Origin: Tateyamaria pelophila
GTDB lineage: Bacteria; Pseudomonadota; Alphaproteobacteria; Rhodobacterales; Rhodobacteraceae
Assembly: GCF_019966495.1 (NCBI RefSeq)
Contig: NZ_JAIMIA010000011.1
Span: 1-64,000, forward strand
Length of the DNA stretch: 64,000 nucleotides
Reading direction: 5' to 3'
The notes below the pieces were generated by a model, which worked only from the letters and a program-made list of their open reading frames with translations, was not told the DNA's origin and searched no databases. Shown in pieces: positions 26,482 through 40,416 of the stretch. Each line of letters opens with the position of its first letter. Position 1 is the first letter of the stretch. The translations under genes and the position numbers were made by a program.

Positions 26482-27405
26482 TCATGATCCGACAATGCAT
26501 TGCTCCGTCCCGATGGCCTCAAAGTGATCCCGGCAGGCATCGACGAAGGTTTGCACAATCCTTCTGGGGCGGGATTTATCGTAGGCAATGGCAAGCGTCA
26601 GCGGCGGCAAAGCGTCGGATATGGGCACTTCGATCACTGCTCCGCCACTGTAGGTGGTGCGTGTCAAGGGCCGCATATTAAGGATGGCGCATCCATGGCC
26701 CAGGCTAACAAGGCTGCGCACCATCTCGGTCGAGGTCGCATAAGCGGCAATCGCAGGCTCCCGGCCCAATGCGTCAAAAAGGCCCCGATAGTAGGCAGCC
26801 GCAACCGGGCGGTTCAAAACGACAAGCGGTTCCCGCGCAATGTCGGCCATCGTCACCGTGTGTTGCGTGGCGAGCCGGTGCGCCTCGGGCAGCAGACAAT
26901 AGGGTGGCGCCGAGATCAGAACGTCATAGTCAATCGATGGGCGCGCGCCCTCGCTGACGAAAAGGATCACGTCATAGGTGCCATTCAACAGCCCCTCCTG
27001 GGCGCTGTCATTGTCACATTCTTCGATATGCAGGGTGACTTCACCGGCCTCCTGCATGCAGCAGGCGAGGATTTTCGGCAGGAATGCGGGGGCGATCGGC
27101 GCATAGTAACCGATCCGTAAGGTGCCGCTCAGAGACTGCTTGAGCTCTGCGCCCTCGGTCAGGATCGATTGGTAGTCCTCCAGCAAACGCGCGCACTTTC
27201 GGGCAATCGCCAGCCCGTTCGCTGTCGGCTGTATCCCGCGCGCGCGGTGCCGTGTGACAAGCGTGAGATCACAGGCACTTTCGACCTGATCAATGGCCGC
27301 CGAGACCGCGGAGGCTGCAATGTTCAACTCTGCCGCCGCTTTCGCGATGTTGCCGTGCCGCAAGGCGGTCGTGAAATACGTCATGGCCTTAAGGGAAATA
27401 TGCAT
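26482..27405 (-). CDS. LysR-family transcriptional regulator
   Basis: 307-residue regulator with an N-terminal winged helix-turn-helix (ISLKAMTYFTTALRHGNIAKAAAELNIAASAVSAAIDQVESACDLTL) and a substrate-binding-like effector domain from about residue 92 (GTLRIGYYAPIAPAFLPKIL). It is divergent from the desaturase-family gene across a 104-base gap, the usual arrangement for a LysR and its target. Confidence 0.92.
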   Translation of the reverse strand: MHISLKAMTYFTTALRHGNIAKAAAELNIAASAVSAAIDQVESACDLTLVTRHRARGIQPTANGLAIARKCARLLEDYQSILTEGAELKQSLSGTLRIGYYAPIAPAFLPKILACCMQEAGEVTLHIEECDNDSAQEGLLNGTYDVILFVSEGARPSIDYDVLISAPPYCLLPEAHRLATQHTVTMADIAREPLVVLNRPVAAAYYRGLFDALGREPAIAAYATSTEMVRSLVSLGHGCAILNMRPLTRTTYSGGAVIEVPISDALPPLTLAIAYDKSRPRRIVQTFVDACRDHFEAIGTEQCIVGS

Positions 27406-27509
27406 CCTTACCTCTGAAATACAGCTTTAGTTGATCTGTAAATACTGTTTTTCATATGAATGAACATCTGCCAATCTGATCTGAACGCACTCCACGTCAG
27501 GATTCCCGC
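27406..27509. promoter_or_regulatory. Divergent LysR / desaturase-family promoter region
   Basis: An AT-rich divergent gap. AATACAGCTTTAGTTGATCTG and neighbouring TGTAAATACTGTTTTTCA offer T-N11-A-type half-sites, but no site stands out as certain. It should carry the operator of the LysR regulator. Confidence 0.4.
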
Positions 27510-28490
27510 ATGTCTGAAGCCCCATTGAAAGGCTGGAACCACACGCCAGACGTTCCGCTGCGGGTATCGCCCTTCTTTACCTGGCCGCTGCGGCCGCGGT
27601 TAATGTTCGCGTGGCTCTGGCATTCCTGGTTCTTCATCACGGAACGGTTAATCATTGTCGGCATCGCGCTGATCTCGTTCCACTGGTTCCAACCGCCGCT
27701 GGAGGAAACACAAACCCTCGCCTTTGGCTGGATTGGCGAGATGTTTCTGCGCAATCTTGTCTTGATGTCGGCGGTCGCCGGGGGCCTGCATCTCTATTTC
27801 TATACCTTCACCAAACAGGGACAGAAGCTCAAATACGACCCGCGTCCGCTGATGAAGAACGGCAGGCAGTTCACTTTGGGTGGCCAGATCAGGGACAACA
27901 TTTTCTGGACGCTGGCCAGCGGAGTGACGATCTGGACCGGGTACGAGGTCTTAATGTTCTGGGCGCTGGCGAATGGCTATGCCCCGATGCTCACATGGGC
28001 GGCGCAACCCGTCTGGTTCGTGGCGCTGTTCCTGTTGATCCCTGTATGGGAGAGCTTTTACTTCTACTGGATTCACCGTTTTCTACACATTCCGTTTTTC
28101 TACAAACACGTTCATGCGCTGCACCACCGCAACATCAATGTCGGTCCGTGGTCGGGCCTGTCGATGCATCCGGTCGAGCATCTGATCTTTCTCGGCTCGG
28201 TCCTGATCCACTTCATCGTGGCCGCCCACCCGGTCCACATCCTGTTTCACCTGCAATACTACGCCCTGACCGCCGCCACGACCCATACCGGGTTCGAAGG
28301 GCTGTTGGTCAAGGATCAGAACCGGTTGAAACTGGGCACGTTCCACCACCAGATGCATCACCGCTACTTCGAATGCAATTACGGCTCGCTCGAGTTGCCG
28401 TGGGACAAGTGGTTTGGCTCGTTCCACGATGGAACGGCAGCCTCGAATGAAAAGATCAAGGAGCGCCGCAAACGGATGAGCGGGGCCTGA
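27510..28490 (+). CDS. Sterol desaturase / fatty-acid hydroxylase superfamily membrane enzyme
   Basis: 326-residue membrane protein with the di-iron histidine boxes of the family: HRFLH (189-193), HALHH (202-206) and FHHQMHH (278-284), with further His at about 220, 224 and 236. Four or more membrane segments precede the cluster (LIIVGIALISFHWF, VWFVALFLLIPVWESFYFYW). The family inserts oxygen or double bonds into lipids or sterol-like substrates; the bacterial substrate is unknown. It is probably controlled by the divergent LysR. Confidence 0.9.
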   Translation: MSEAPLKGWNHTPDVPLRVSPFFTWPLRPRLMFAWLWHSWFFITERLIIVGIALISFHWFQPPLEETQTLAFGWIGEMFLRNLVLMSAVAGGLHLYFYTFTKQGQKLKYDPRPLMKNGRQFTLGGQIRDNIFWTLASGVTIWTGYEVLMFWALANGYAPMLTWAAQPVWFVALFLLIPVWESFYFYWIHRFLHIPFFYKHVHALHHRNINVGPWSGLSMHPVEHLIFLGSVLIHFIVAAHPVHILFHLQYYALTAATTHTGFEGLLVKDQNRLKLGTFHHQMHHRYFECNYGSLELPWDKWFGSFHDGTAASNEKIKERRKRMSGA

Positions 28491-28498
28491 GGCGGCCG

Positions 28499-31400
28499 CT
28501 ACGCCTCGCTGACTTGTTGCGACAACACCAGTGGCTCTGGCTTGCGCACGCACAACCGCAACAGGGGTGGCACGGTCAGCAGCGTCAGGAACGCTGACAT
28601 TGACAGCCCTCCGACCACAACCGCACCCAGCCCGCGATAAAGCTCGGAGCCTTCGCCCGGAAACACGATCAGCGGCAACATCCCCATCACACTTGTCAGC
28701 GTGGACATGAAAATGGGTCGGATCCGGTTACGCGTGGCCTCTTCGATGGCCGCAATCGGCTCCATTCCGTCGGTCCGCAAATGGTAGAGCGTCTGGTGCA
28801 CGATCAGAATCGCATTGTTCACGACAATCCCGATCAGAATAACGAAGCCAAGCAAGGTCAGCATGTCCAACGGTTGCGTCTGGAAGGTGTTCAACAATGC
28901 CAAACCACCAACGCCCCCCGCCGCCGCGACGGGCACCGAAATCAGGATCACGAGCGGCAGAACAAAGCTCTCGAACAGGATCGCCATCACAAGGAAGACG
29001 ATCACGATAGCGACGGCCAGATTGATCTGGATTGCAGCCCATGTCTGGCTGAGCTGGTCGGCCGTGCCAGACACGCTCAGGCGAATATCCTGCGGGATGC
29101 CTTGTTGTTCCAGTACCGCGACGACCTCACGCTCAAGCAGCAAAACAGCTTCCTCCAGTGGCAGCGCATCCGACGGACGCACTTCCAGCGTGACCGTGCG
29201 CAATCTGTCACGGTGCCGGATTTCCGTTGGGCCTGCGGTCAGCACAACATCAGCCAGAGCCGATACCGGAACGATCTGCCCCCCCGGTGTGACCACGGGA
29301 TAATTTCCGACATCCTGTGTCCGCACGGCATCGCTGACCGATGGATCGCCCTTGAGCACCAGATCGACGCGTTCGGCGCCCACTGTGACTTCGGCAATGC
29401 GCAGCCCGTCATTGAAAGCGTCCACCGTCGACGCCAGTCCGGAACTGTCGAGCCCCGCATCCGCCAATCGCAGGCGATCCGGGATCAGACGGACCTCGGG
29501 CGCGCCAAGCTCCAAACCCGGAATGGGGCGAAACTGGTGCCCGTCGGAGCGCGGCAAAAGACCGGACACGATGCCCGCCGCGCGCCCCGCAACGGCCAGA
29601 ATATCGTCCAGATCCTGGCCCGAAATGTTCAACTCGATCGTACGGCCACCTCCGACGCCACGCCCGAACAGGGACGGCTGCGTCATGAATCCAAACGTGC
29701 CCGGTTCGGCAAAAATCGGGCGGCTCAGCACAGGGATCAACTCAGCGGCGCGGCGGCCATCCACCGCCCCGGCCCCGACAAAGGAGTTGCCCGGCGTTGC
29801 CACGAAAAAGAAGTTGGCGATGGTCGGTGTACCGTCTTCGGTTTCGGGTGCAGGGGCAGCCTCCCACAAGGGCTCTGCCACCGCTTCGATCCGCTGGGCG
29901 ATGGTTTGTGTCGTGTCCAGATTATAGCCGGGCGGCGGGATGATCAGGCCAAAGACAAGATTGCGGTTGCCTTCCGGCAGGTATTCCAGCCGCGGCAGGA
30001 AAGCATAGCTCGCGATCCCTGCCCCACCCGCAATCAACAGAACCATGAGTATGCCCACCGTCCGAAAACGCACCGTCATGCGCACATAGGCCATGACAAG
30101 CGCCCGAAACCCGCCAGCAAGGTGATCAAGGCCCCAGATCCGGATCGGCTTCTGATCGCCGCCCTTCAGCATGCGGCTCGCCAATGCAGGGATCACCGTC
30201 ACCGCGACCACAAGCGACAACAGGACGGAGACCGAAATCGCCACCGCGATATCGCGAAACAACTGGCCCGCCTCCAGTTGCATGACAAGAATCGGCACAA
30301 AAACCAGCACCGTGGTCAGGGCTGACACAAGGATCGCGCCCCAGACCTGACTGGCCCCGTGATAAGCCGCCTCGCGCCGGTTATAGCCCTGCTCGCGCAG
30401 TCGAAAGATATTCTCCAGAACGACGATGGCGGCATCGACGATCATGCCAACAGCAAAAGCGATCCCGGCCAGAGAGATCACATTCAGCGTCCGCCCTGTC
30501 GCTGCCATCACCACAAAGGTCGCCACGATCGACACCGGGATCGAGAGCGACACCACCAGCGTTGCACGCATGCTCCGCAGGAACAGCATCAGGACGAGGG
30601 CAGCCAGAACGCCGCCAATCCAGATATTCTGCGTGACCAGCTTGATCGCGCCGTCGATATAAATCGTCTCGTCGTAAACTTGTTGCAGGTTCAATCCCGC
30701 ATCGGCAATCGGGCCTGCACTCAATTCCGCTAGCACACCGCGCAATTCTTCCATCACGTTGATGACATTGGCCCCGGACTCGCGCACGACGTTGAAGGCC
30801 AGACCCGGCTCGCCTTTGTATCGCAGTCGACTTGTCGGTTCCTTATAGGCAAATCCCACATCCGCCACATCGCTGACACGCACCCGGCCAAGGGCGCCAT
30901 TGGCCGCACCTGAGCGCAGCACGACATTGCGGATCGCGTCTTCGGTATTGAGGTTCCCTTCGGTCCGCACCACATAGCGACGCTTGCCCTCGTCCACGTC
31001 ACCCGCCGAGATCGAAATGTTTTCCGTGCGCAGAATCCGGACAACCTCCGGCACCGTCAGACCGTAACGTGACAGGCGGCGCGGATCGACGACCACCTGC
31101 AATTCGCGGGTCACGCCGCCAAACACGTTCACCGCCGAGACACCTTCGATCCGCTCGACCCGGTCCTTGATGACATCCTCGACGAAATCGCCATAGGTCG
31201 GCATTGCCCGGGTATTGCCCGCCTGTGCCGTCAACAGCACCCAGGCGATCGGACTGTCATCCGATCCCGACGTGTTCAACGCGGGTTCATTCGCCTCTTC
31301 CGGGTACCCGCTGACGCGGTCGAGCCGGTTGGACACCAACAACAGCGATTGGCTCATATTAGTTCCAACGCCGAATTCCAGCGTCACCTCGGCCTCGCCA

Positions 31401-31657
31401 GTGCGGGACCGGGACGTCATGATTTCCAACCCTTCGAGGCCCCGCAGCGCTTCTTCCTGCGGGTTCACGATCTCGCGCTCGACTTCCGAGGGAGCCGCAC
31501 CGGGCCAACTGGTTTCGATCACGACGATGGGTTTGCGCACATCCGGCGCAAGCTGGATCGGGATGCGCGACAGGGCAATGACCCCGAACAAAACGGCCAT
31601 CAGAACGGCGGCAACTACCGCGACGGGGCGATCAATGGCGTAGCGGATGACATCCAT
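28499..31657 (-). CDS. RND-family (HAE1-type) efflux pump inner-membrane transporter
   Basis: 1052-residue RND transporter with the usual two halves: 12 helices and two large periplasmic loops. It opens MDVIRYAIDRPVAVVAAVLMAVLFGVIALSRIPIQLAPDV and has the helix-4 acidic residue in GIAFAVGMIVDAAIVVLENIFR. It works with the adaptor encoded upstream, with which it overlaps by 3 bases (TGATG). No TolC gene is adjacent. The exported compounds are not predictable. Confidence 0.95.
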   Translation of the reverse strand: MDVIRYAIDRPVAVVAAVLMAVLFGVIALSRIPIQLAPDVRKPIVVIETSWPGAAPSEVEREIVNPQEEALRGLEGLEIMTSRSRTGEAEVTLEFGVGTNMSQSLLLVSNRLDRVSGYPEEANEPALNTSGSDDSPIAWVLLTAQAGNTRAMPTYGDFVEDVIKDRVERIEGVSAVNVFGGVTRELQVVVDPRRLSRYGLTVPEVVRILRTENISISAGDVDEGKRRYVVRTEGNLNTEDAIRNVVLRSGAANGALGRVRVSDVADVGFAYKEPTSRLRYKGEPGLAFNVVRESGANVINVMEELRGVLAELSAGPIADAGLNLQQVYDETIYIDGAIKLVTQNIWIGGVLAALVLMLFLRSMRATLVVSLSIPVSIVATFVVMAATGRTLNVISLAGIAFAVGMIVDAAIVVLENIFRLREQGYNRREAAYHGASQVWGAILVSALTTVLVFVPILVMQLEAGQLFRDIAVAISVSVLLSLVVAVTVIPALASRMLKGGDQKPIRIWGLDHLAGGFRALVMAYVRMTVRFRTVGILMVLLIAGGAGIASYAFLPRLEYLPEGNRNLVFGLIIPPPGYNLDTTQTIAQRIEAVAEPLWEAAPAPETEDGTPTIANFFFVATPGNSFVGAGAVDGRRAAELIPVLSRPIFAEPGTFGFMTQPSLFGRGVGGGRTIELNISGQDLDDILAVAGRAAGIVSGLLPRSDGHQFRPIPGLELGAPEVRLIPDRLRLADAGLDSSGLASTVDAFNDGLRIAEVTVGAERVDLVLKGDPSVSDAVRTQDVGNYPVVTPGGQIVPVSALADVVLTAGPTEIRHRDRLRTVTLEVRPSDALPLEEAVLLLEREVVAVLEQQGIPQDIRLSVSGTADQLSQTWAAIQINLAVAIVIVFLVMAILFESFVLPLVILISVPVAAAGGVGGLALLNTFQTQPLDMLTLLGFVILIGIVVNNAILIVHQTLYHLRTDGMEPIAAIEEATRNRIRPIFMSTLTSVMGMLPLIVFPGEGSELYRGLGAVVVGGLSMSAFLTLLTVPPLLRLCVRKPEPLVLSQQVSEA

Positions 31658-32769
31658 CAGTTGGTTTCCACAGGATTTGGCGCGATATCCTGACCGGGGC
31701 GCAAACGCTCGTTGCCACGCACGACGACCAGTTCACCGGCTTCGAGGCCGCTGAGCACCTCGTATCGGTCACCCAGTGCAACACCAAGGGTCACCGGGCG
31801 CGGCTGCGCCTTGTCTTCGGCAGCCACAAAGACAGTCCAGCCGCCACGCGCTTGTACCAAGGCGTCCTTGGGCACCGACAACACCTCGCGCGCCTCACCG
31901 ACCGGCACAAGCACCGTCAGGGATTGGCCCACTGCCACATTGGTCAATTCCCCAAGGCCGGGGGCCGCAAAACGCACGGCACGCGTCCGTGTCGCCGTGT
32001 CTTCCAGCGGCAGGATGGCACGCAGTTCCAGCGTCAACTCGGCGCCGTTTTCCGTGCTGGCCTGCATCATCTGGCCCTGTTCCAGAAAGGACACATAGCG
32101 CGCAGGCACACCGGCCGTGACCTCGAACGCAGCCGTGTCGAGCAAACGCACTACGGGTGAACCGGCCTGAATGAAAGCGCCCGGTATCGTGTTCACTTCG
32201 ATCACGACACCGGAAAACGGTGCTGTGATCAGGCTACGGTCAAGTTGGTAGCGCGTTTCCGACAATTGCGCTTCGCTGCTCTTTTCACGCGCAATGGCCT
32301 CGGCCAGTTGCGACTGTGCCTCGAGCACGTCGGATTGCGCATCATCAAAGCGGCCCTCACTATATGCGTTGGACCCGCGCAGGGCGACGATCCTGTCCAA
32401 CACACGCTGGGTACGATCGACCCGGACCCGGGCCGTGGCGATGCCCGCTTCCGCCTCCGCCATCTGCGCTTCGGATTGCACCACCAGTATTTCGAGAAGA
32501 TCCCGGTTCAATTCGACCAGCGGATCGCCTTCGGCCACCCGTGTGCCGGCCAGAACGTGGACCGTGTCGACATTGCCCGCGACACGGCTTGCGACCGCGC
32601 CGTCGCGTGCTGTCGTCACCTCGGCAAAGACGGGCACGGTTTCTGCCAGTTGCCTCGGCTCGACGGCCTGAACACCGACAGCCGCCGCGCGCCCCTGTGC
32701 CTGCGCCGCGAACCCGGAGAGCGAAACCAGTGCAACGACAAGGACGGTTTGAAAAAAGAGAGGGCGCAT
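31657..32769 (-). CDS. RND efflux periplasmic adaptor (membrane fusion protein)
   Basis: 370-residue periplasmic adaptor with signal peptide FFQTVLVVALVSLSGFAAQAQG (cut near residue 24). The lipoyl/barrel-sandwich part is VASRVAGNVDTVHVLAGTRVAEGDPLVELNRD, followed by an alpha-hairpin (about 95-165) and a second lipoyl half, RSLITAPFSGVVIEVNTIPGAFIQAG. It is the first gene of the pump operon. The regulator of the operon is not adjacent. Confidence 0.94.
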   Translation of the reverse strand: MRPLFFQTVLVVALVSLSGFAAQAQGRAAAVGVQAVEPRQLAETVPVFAEVTTARDGAVASRVAGNVDTVHVLAGTRVAEGDPLVELNRDLLEILVVQSEAQMAEAEAGIATARVRVDRTQRVLDRIVALRGSNAYSEGRFDDAQSDVLEAQSQLAEAIAREKSSEAQLSETRYQLDRSLITAPFSGVVIEVNTIPGAFIQAGSPVVRLLDTAAFEVTAGVPARYVSFLEQGQMMQASTENGAELTLELRAILPLEDTATRTRAVRFAAPGLGELTNVAVGQSLTVLVPVGEAREVLSVPKDALVQARGGWTVFVAAEDKAQPRPVTLGVALGDRYEVLSGLEAGELVVVRGNERLRPGQDIAPNPVETN

Positions 32770-32898
32770 TCTAAAGCTCCAAATATCATTTACTCAGATA
32801 GCTCTGATGCGGGAACGTCAACAGATCATCTGCTGTCACACCGGCCTTTGCGTCTGACGAAGGCAGTCCCTGTGAGCGAAGTCCCGGCCCCCGTGCCG

Positions 32899-33156
32899 TC
32901 ATGTGAGCAGTCTGTCTGGCACTTCTGTCACAGGTGCGCCGTTTGCAGAAAGTTTCCAAAACTGGTCGCCGTCCGAACGGCGTTCGATCGCCGCTCCGCG
33001 TGACAGTCGCACCCAAAGGCCGACCATTGCAAGGGACTGAAACGCAGAGCTCTGCTTTGGTGACCAGGCATTGCCCTGCTTGCACAAAATTTGAACACAG
33101 GGCGCAATCTGGTCGCGTGCACTTATCCTGCACTGTTCCTTCCAGACGAAACACAT
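32899..33156 (-). CDS. Doubtful small ORF in the efflux upstream region
   Basis: 85 codons on the minus strand with a plausible end (VRLSRGAAIERRSDGDQFWKLSANGAPVTEV) but a Cys-rich, unfamiliar beginning and no clear ribosome-binding site. It has no recognised family. It is listed because it follows the strong palindrome at 33207-33232 and fills an otherwise empty gap. It may be non-coding. Confidence 0.22.
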   Translation of the reverse strand: MCFVWKEQCRISARDQIAPCVQILCKQGNAWSPKQSSAFQSLAMVGLWVRLSRGAAIERRSDGDQFWKLSANGAPVTEVPDRLLT

Positions 33157-33206
33157 TCCATGCGATGCCCAACGCGGACCATCAAAAACCGGGTGAGGCT
33201 CAGCAC

Positions 33207-33232
33207 ATGTTCTTATTTAAAAATATGAACAT
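33207..33232. promoter_or_regulatory. AT-rich 26-bp palindrome (candidate operator)
   Basis: Outer arms ATGTTC (33207-33212) and GAACAT (33227-33232) flank TATTT and AAATA arms, giving near-complete symmetry across 26 bases. It stands out from the GC-rich surroundings. The form suits a dimeric repressor such as a TetR- or MarR-type protein. It could instead be a hairpin after pgm, but no T-run follows. Confidence 0.5.
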
Positions 33233-33266
33233 ACCGCCGTGATCCAATGCGTCGCTTCAACCCGTT

Positions 33267-36866
<3,600 letters not shown>

Positions 36867-36870
<4 letters not shown>

Positions 36871-38969
36871 TCCTCGGGCTCCTTGGATATGAGAACGAAG
36901 GCAGCCACCGTGTTTGCACAGACCGCAACCGCCTCGTATTCGGGTTCCGCGCGGGGCTCCTGCACATGACTTGTCGTATCAATGGCACGCATCCACGTCT
37001 GGCCTTCGGGCGGCGTCGGCAGGACAACAGACGTATCTTCGTCTTCACGATTGAACGCGATGAAAACCACGTCCCCATCCGGTTCGAAATCAGGCGCTTC
37101 TGCCGAGCACCGCAGCGTCAGGCACAGATTGGCGAGCCCGGGATCACGCCAGGCGACCGCCTCTCCGGCGAAATCCGTCCATGTGACATCGGTATGCCCG
37201 TCCGCTTTGCGCGCGGCACCGTGCAAAAACCGGCTTTGCCGCACCGCGATATGATCCTGCCGGAACACGGACAGCACGCGCACAAAGCCCAGCAGATCGG
37301 TATCCGCACTGTCCCAGTTCAGCCAGCCAATCTCATTGTCCTGACAATAGGCGTTGTTGTTGCCCGCCTGCGAGTTGGAAAATTCGTCGCCCGCCAGAAG
37401 CATCGGCGTGCCTTGTGACAAGAACAGCGTAGCCAGCATGTTGCGCTGGCGCCGCGCCCGCAAGGCGCGAATTTCGGGATCGTCCGTGTCCCCCTCGACC
37501 CCGCCATTGTCGCTGAAATTTGAATGATGCCCATCGCGATTGTTCTCGGTGTTGGCCTCGTTGTGACGCTTGGCATAGCGCGTGGTGTCGGCGAGTGTGA
37601 ACCCGTCATGCGAGGCCAGAAAATTGACCGATGCCCAGCTGCGCCGTCCGCCTTGGTCAAATTTATCCGCCGAGCCCAGCAGCCGCGCCGCAAGTTCCTG
37701 CGCACTATGCGAATCGCCCCGCCAGTAGCGGCGCACCGTATCGCGATAGCTGTCGTTCCATTCGGAAAATTCGTGCGGAAACGCGCCCAGCCGGTAGCCG
37801 CCGGGGCCGATATCCCAAGGCTCCGCGATCATACGGACTTTTGCCAGCACGGGATCTTGCCGCAGCGCGTCAAAAAAGCCGCCCCGCGGATCAAACCCAT
37901 GATCTTCGCGCCCAAGTGTGGTCGCCAGATCAAAGCGGAACCCGTCGACCCCCATGCATTCGACCCAAAACCGCAAACTGTCGAGCACCATGCGCAATAC
38001 ATAAGGATGCGACACGTTCAGTGTGTTCCCGCAGCCTGTATCGTTCACATAGTAGCGCGGCTGGCCCGCCGTCAGGCGGTAGTAAGACGCATTGTCGAGC
38101 CCGCGAAAGCTGAGCGTCGGGCCACGCTGATCGCCTTCGGCCGTGTGGTTGTAAACCACATCCAGGATCACTTCGATCCCTGCCGCGTGGAACCGCGCCA
38201 CCATCTGACGAAAACCCTTCAGGCCATCCGGCCCGAAATAACGGGGCTCGGGCGCGAAAAAACCGATGGAGTTATAGCCCCAATAGTTGCGCAGACCCCG
38301 CTGCACCAAAAACTTGTCGTCCACAAAGGCGTGCACCGGCAACAGCTCGACCGCCTGCACGCCCATGGACGTCAGATGCGCCAGCATCGCGTCACTGGCC
38401 AGTCCTTCATAGGTGCCGCGCACCGCCTCGGGTACATCCGGGTTGGCTTGGGTCAGACCCTTTGGATGGGCCTCGTAAATCAGGTCCATGTCCGAGCAGT
38501 TATGACGGCCCGCCGACATCCCCTCGAACAGGGCCGGATCGGAAACGACTGATTTCGGGACAAAGGGGGCTGAATCGCGCGGATCAAAGGACAGATCCTG
38601 CGCAGAGGAGCCTTCATCATAACCCAGCGTCGCTGGATGGGTCACCCAATCGCCGTGCAGTTCACGGGCATAGGGATCCAACAGCAGTTTGTTCGGGTTG
38701 AACCGGTGGCCATGCTCCGGCGCGTATTGCCCATGCGCCCGGTATCCGTAAAGCGTGCCAACAGGCAAACCCGGCAAATAACCGTGCCAGATCGGTCCGC
38801 TGCGTTCGGGCAGCGCAATACGCGCCACCTCGCGCTTGCCGTCAGGCGAGAAGAGGCAAAGCTCAATCTTGTCGGCATTTTCCGAAAAGACAGCGAAATT
38901 GACGCCTGCGCCGTCGTGATGCGCACCAAGGGTGGCGGCACTGCCGCTGGTTACCTTTTGGGGGGTCAT
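36867..38969 (-). CDS. glgX: Glycogen debranching enzyme
   Basis: 700-residue GH13 isoamylase-type enzyme that hydrolyses alpha-1,6 branches of phosphorylase-limited glycogen. An N-terminal CBM48 domain (LGAHHDGAGVNFAVFSENADKIELCLF) precedes the barrel, with nucleophile region MGVDGFRFDLATTLGR, acid region MIAEPWDIGPGGYRLG and NFLASHDGFTL. It lies between glgA and malQ. Confidence 0.97.
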
Positions 38970-38978
38970 GTCGCTCGC

Positions 38979-40415
38979 CTAGTGCTCTGAAATGGATTGA
39001 TAAACGTTGAGATAGGCCGTCGCAGACAGGTCCCAGCCCACGGGGTGGCGCATCGCCCGGCGCATCATCGCGGCCCAGACCTTGGGTTGTCGGTACAGTG
39101 CACATGTCCTTGCGATCGCATGGCCAAACATCGTTGCATTCACGGGTGCGAACTGCACGCCCGTGGCACATTCGGCCAACAGTGCCGCCTCGTTGGCGTC
39201 AATCACCGTATCGGCCAGCCCGCCCGTGCGGGCCACAACCGGCAACGTGCCATAGCGCAGACCATAAAGCTGGGTCAGCCCGCAAGGTTCGAACCGCGAG
39301 GGGATCAGGATGGCGTCACTGCCCCCCTGCATCAGATGCGACATCTCTTCATCATAGCCAATGATCGTGCCAACCGATCCCGCATAGTCGCGCGACGCGG
39401 CCACAAAGGCACGCTCCAGATCCGGCTCACCCGTGCCCAGCACCGCGAGTGTTGCACCCTGCTCGACGATCAGCGGCAAACAGTCCAACAACATGTCCAG
39501 ACCCTTTTGCGCGGTCAGCCGACTGATCAGGCAAAACAAGGGGCCGTCACCGGGCGTCAGCCCAAAGCGGGCTTCAACCTCGGCCCGGTTGCGCGCCTTG
39601 CCCTTCAGACTGCGCGCACTGTAGGTCGCGACAAGGGCCTCATCCGCCTCCGGCGACCACACGTCCAGATCGATTCCGTTCAAAATACCGGACAAGTCAC
39701 TCTGACGGGCCCGCAACAATCCATCCAGCCCCATACCAAACTCCGGCGTCAGCAATTCTGCTGCATAGGTGGGGCTGACCGTCGTGATCTTGTCCGACAG
39801 GGCAATGCCTGCCTTCAAAAAACTGATCTTGCCGAAATATTCGATGCCGTCGGGCGTAAACAAATCGGTGTCCAGACCGAGAGCCGTCAATCGGGTGGCG
39901 TCGCACAGACCTTGAAAGGCGATGTTGTGGATCGTCATGACAACCTGCGGCGCGGGTTCCCCGCTCTGGCGCAGGTAAACGGGCAAGAGCCCCGCCTGCC
40001 AGTCATGGCAATTCACGACGTCGGGCCGCCAGTCGCCCAGCCCCTTCAGTGCGATCTGCGCACCCGCAAAGGACAACCCGGCAAAGCGCATATCGTTGTC
40101 GGGCCAGTCCAGAGCGTTCGGGCCAAGATATATGTTGCCCGGCCGATCAAAGAGGTGCGCTGCCTCAAGCAGCAGCAGGTCGAGGCCCTTGGCCCGTACC
40201 GCCACGATCCGTGCCGGACCGCCAAAGAGGTCGTCAAAATCCATGACGCTCTGCCCTGTTGCCACCAGCGATGCCAGGGCGGGATAGGCCGGGATCAGCA
40301 CCTTGACGCTGGCACCTTGGGCCGCCAGCGCCTTGGGCACCGCCCCGATCACATCCGCCAATCCCCCCGTCTTGATAAACGGGGCGCATTCCGAGGCGAC
40401 AAAGAGAACGTTCAT
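38979..40415 (-). CDS. glgA: Glycogen synthase
   Basis: 478-residue GT5 enzyme that adds glucose from ADP-glucose to glycogen. The N-terminal KTGGLADV substrate loop is MNVLFVASECAPFIKTGGLADVIGAVPKAL. The C-terminal half has the retaining-GT motif SRFEPCGLTQLYGLRYGTLPVV. It starts 1 base after the end of glgC, so the two are tightly coupled. Confidence 0.97.
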   Translation of the reverse strand: MNVLFVASECAPFIKTGGLADVIGAVPKALAAQGASVKVLIPAYPALASLVATGQSVMDFDDLFGGPARIVAVRAKGLDLLLLEAAHLFDRPGNIYLGPNALDWPDNDMRFAGLSFAGAQIALKGLGDWRPDVVNCHDWQAGLLPVYLRQSGEPAPQVVMTIHNIAFQGLCDATRLTALGLDTDLFTPDGIEYFGKISFLKAGIALSDKITTVSPTYAAELLTPEFGMGLDGLLRARQSDLSGILNGIDLDVWSPEADEALVATYSARSLKGKARNRAEVEARFGLTPGDGPLFCLISRLTAQKGLDMLLDCLPLIVEQGATLAVLGTGEPDLERAFVAASRDYAGSVGTIIGYDEEMSHLMQGGSDAILIPSRFEPCGLTQLYGLRYGTLPVVARTGGLADTVIDANEAALLAECATGVQFAPVNATMFGHAIARTCALYRQPKVWAAMMRRAMRHPVGWDLSATAYLNVYQSISEH

Positions 40416-40416
40416 G

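Larger units (their letters stand above)
32770..33266. other. Intergenic region between the pgm end and efflux operon start
   Basis: 497 bases with no firm gene. It should hold the efflux operon promoter and the end of the glycogen operon transcript. A strong AT-rich palindrome lies at 33207-33232 and a doubtful ORF at 32899-33156. Confidence 0.5.
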
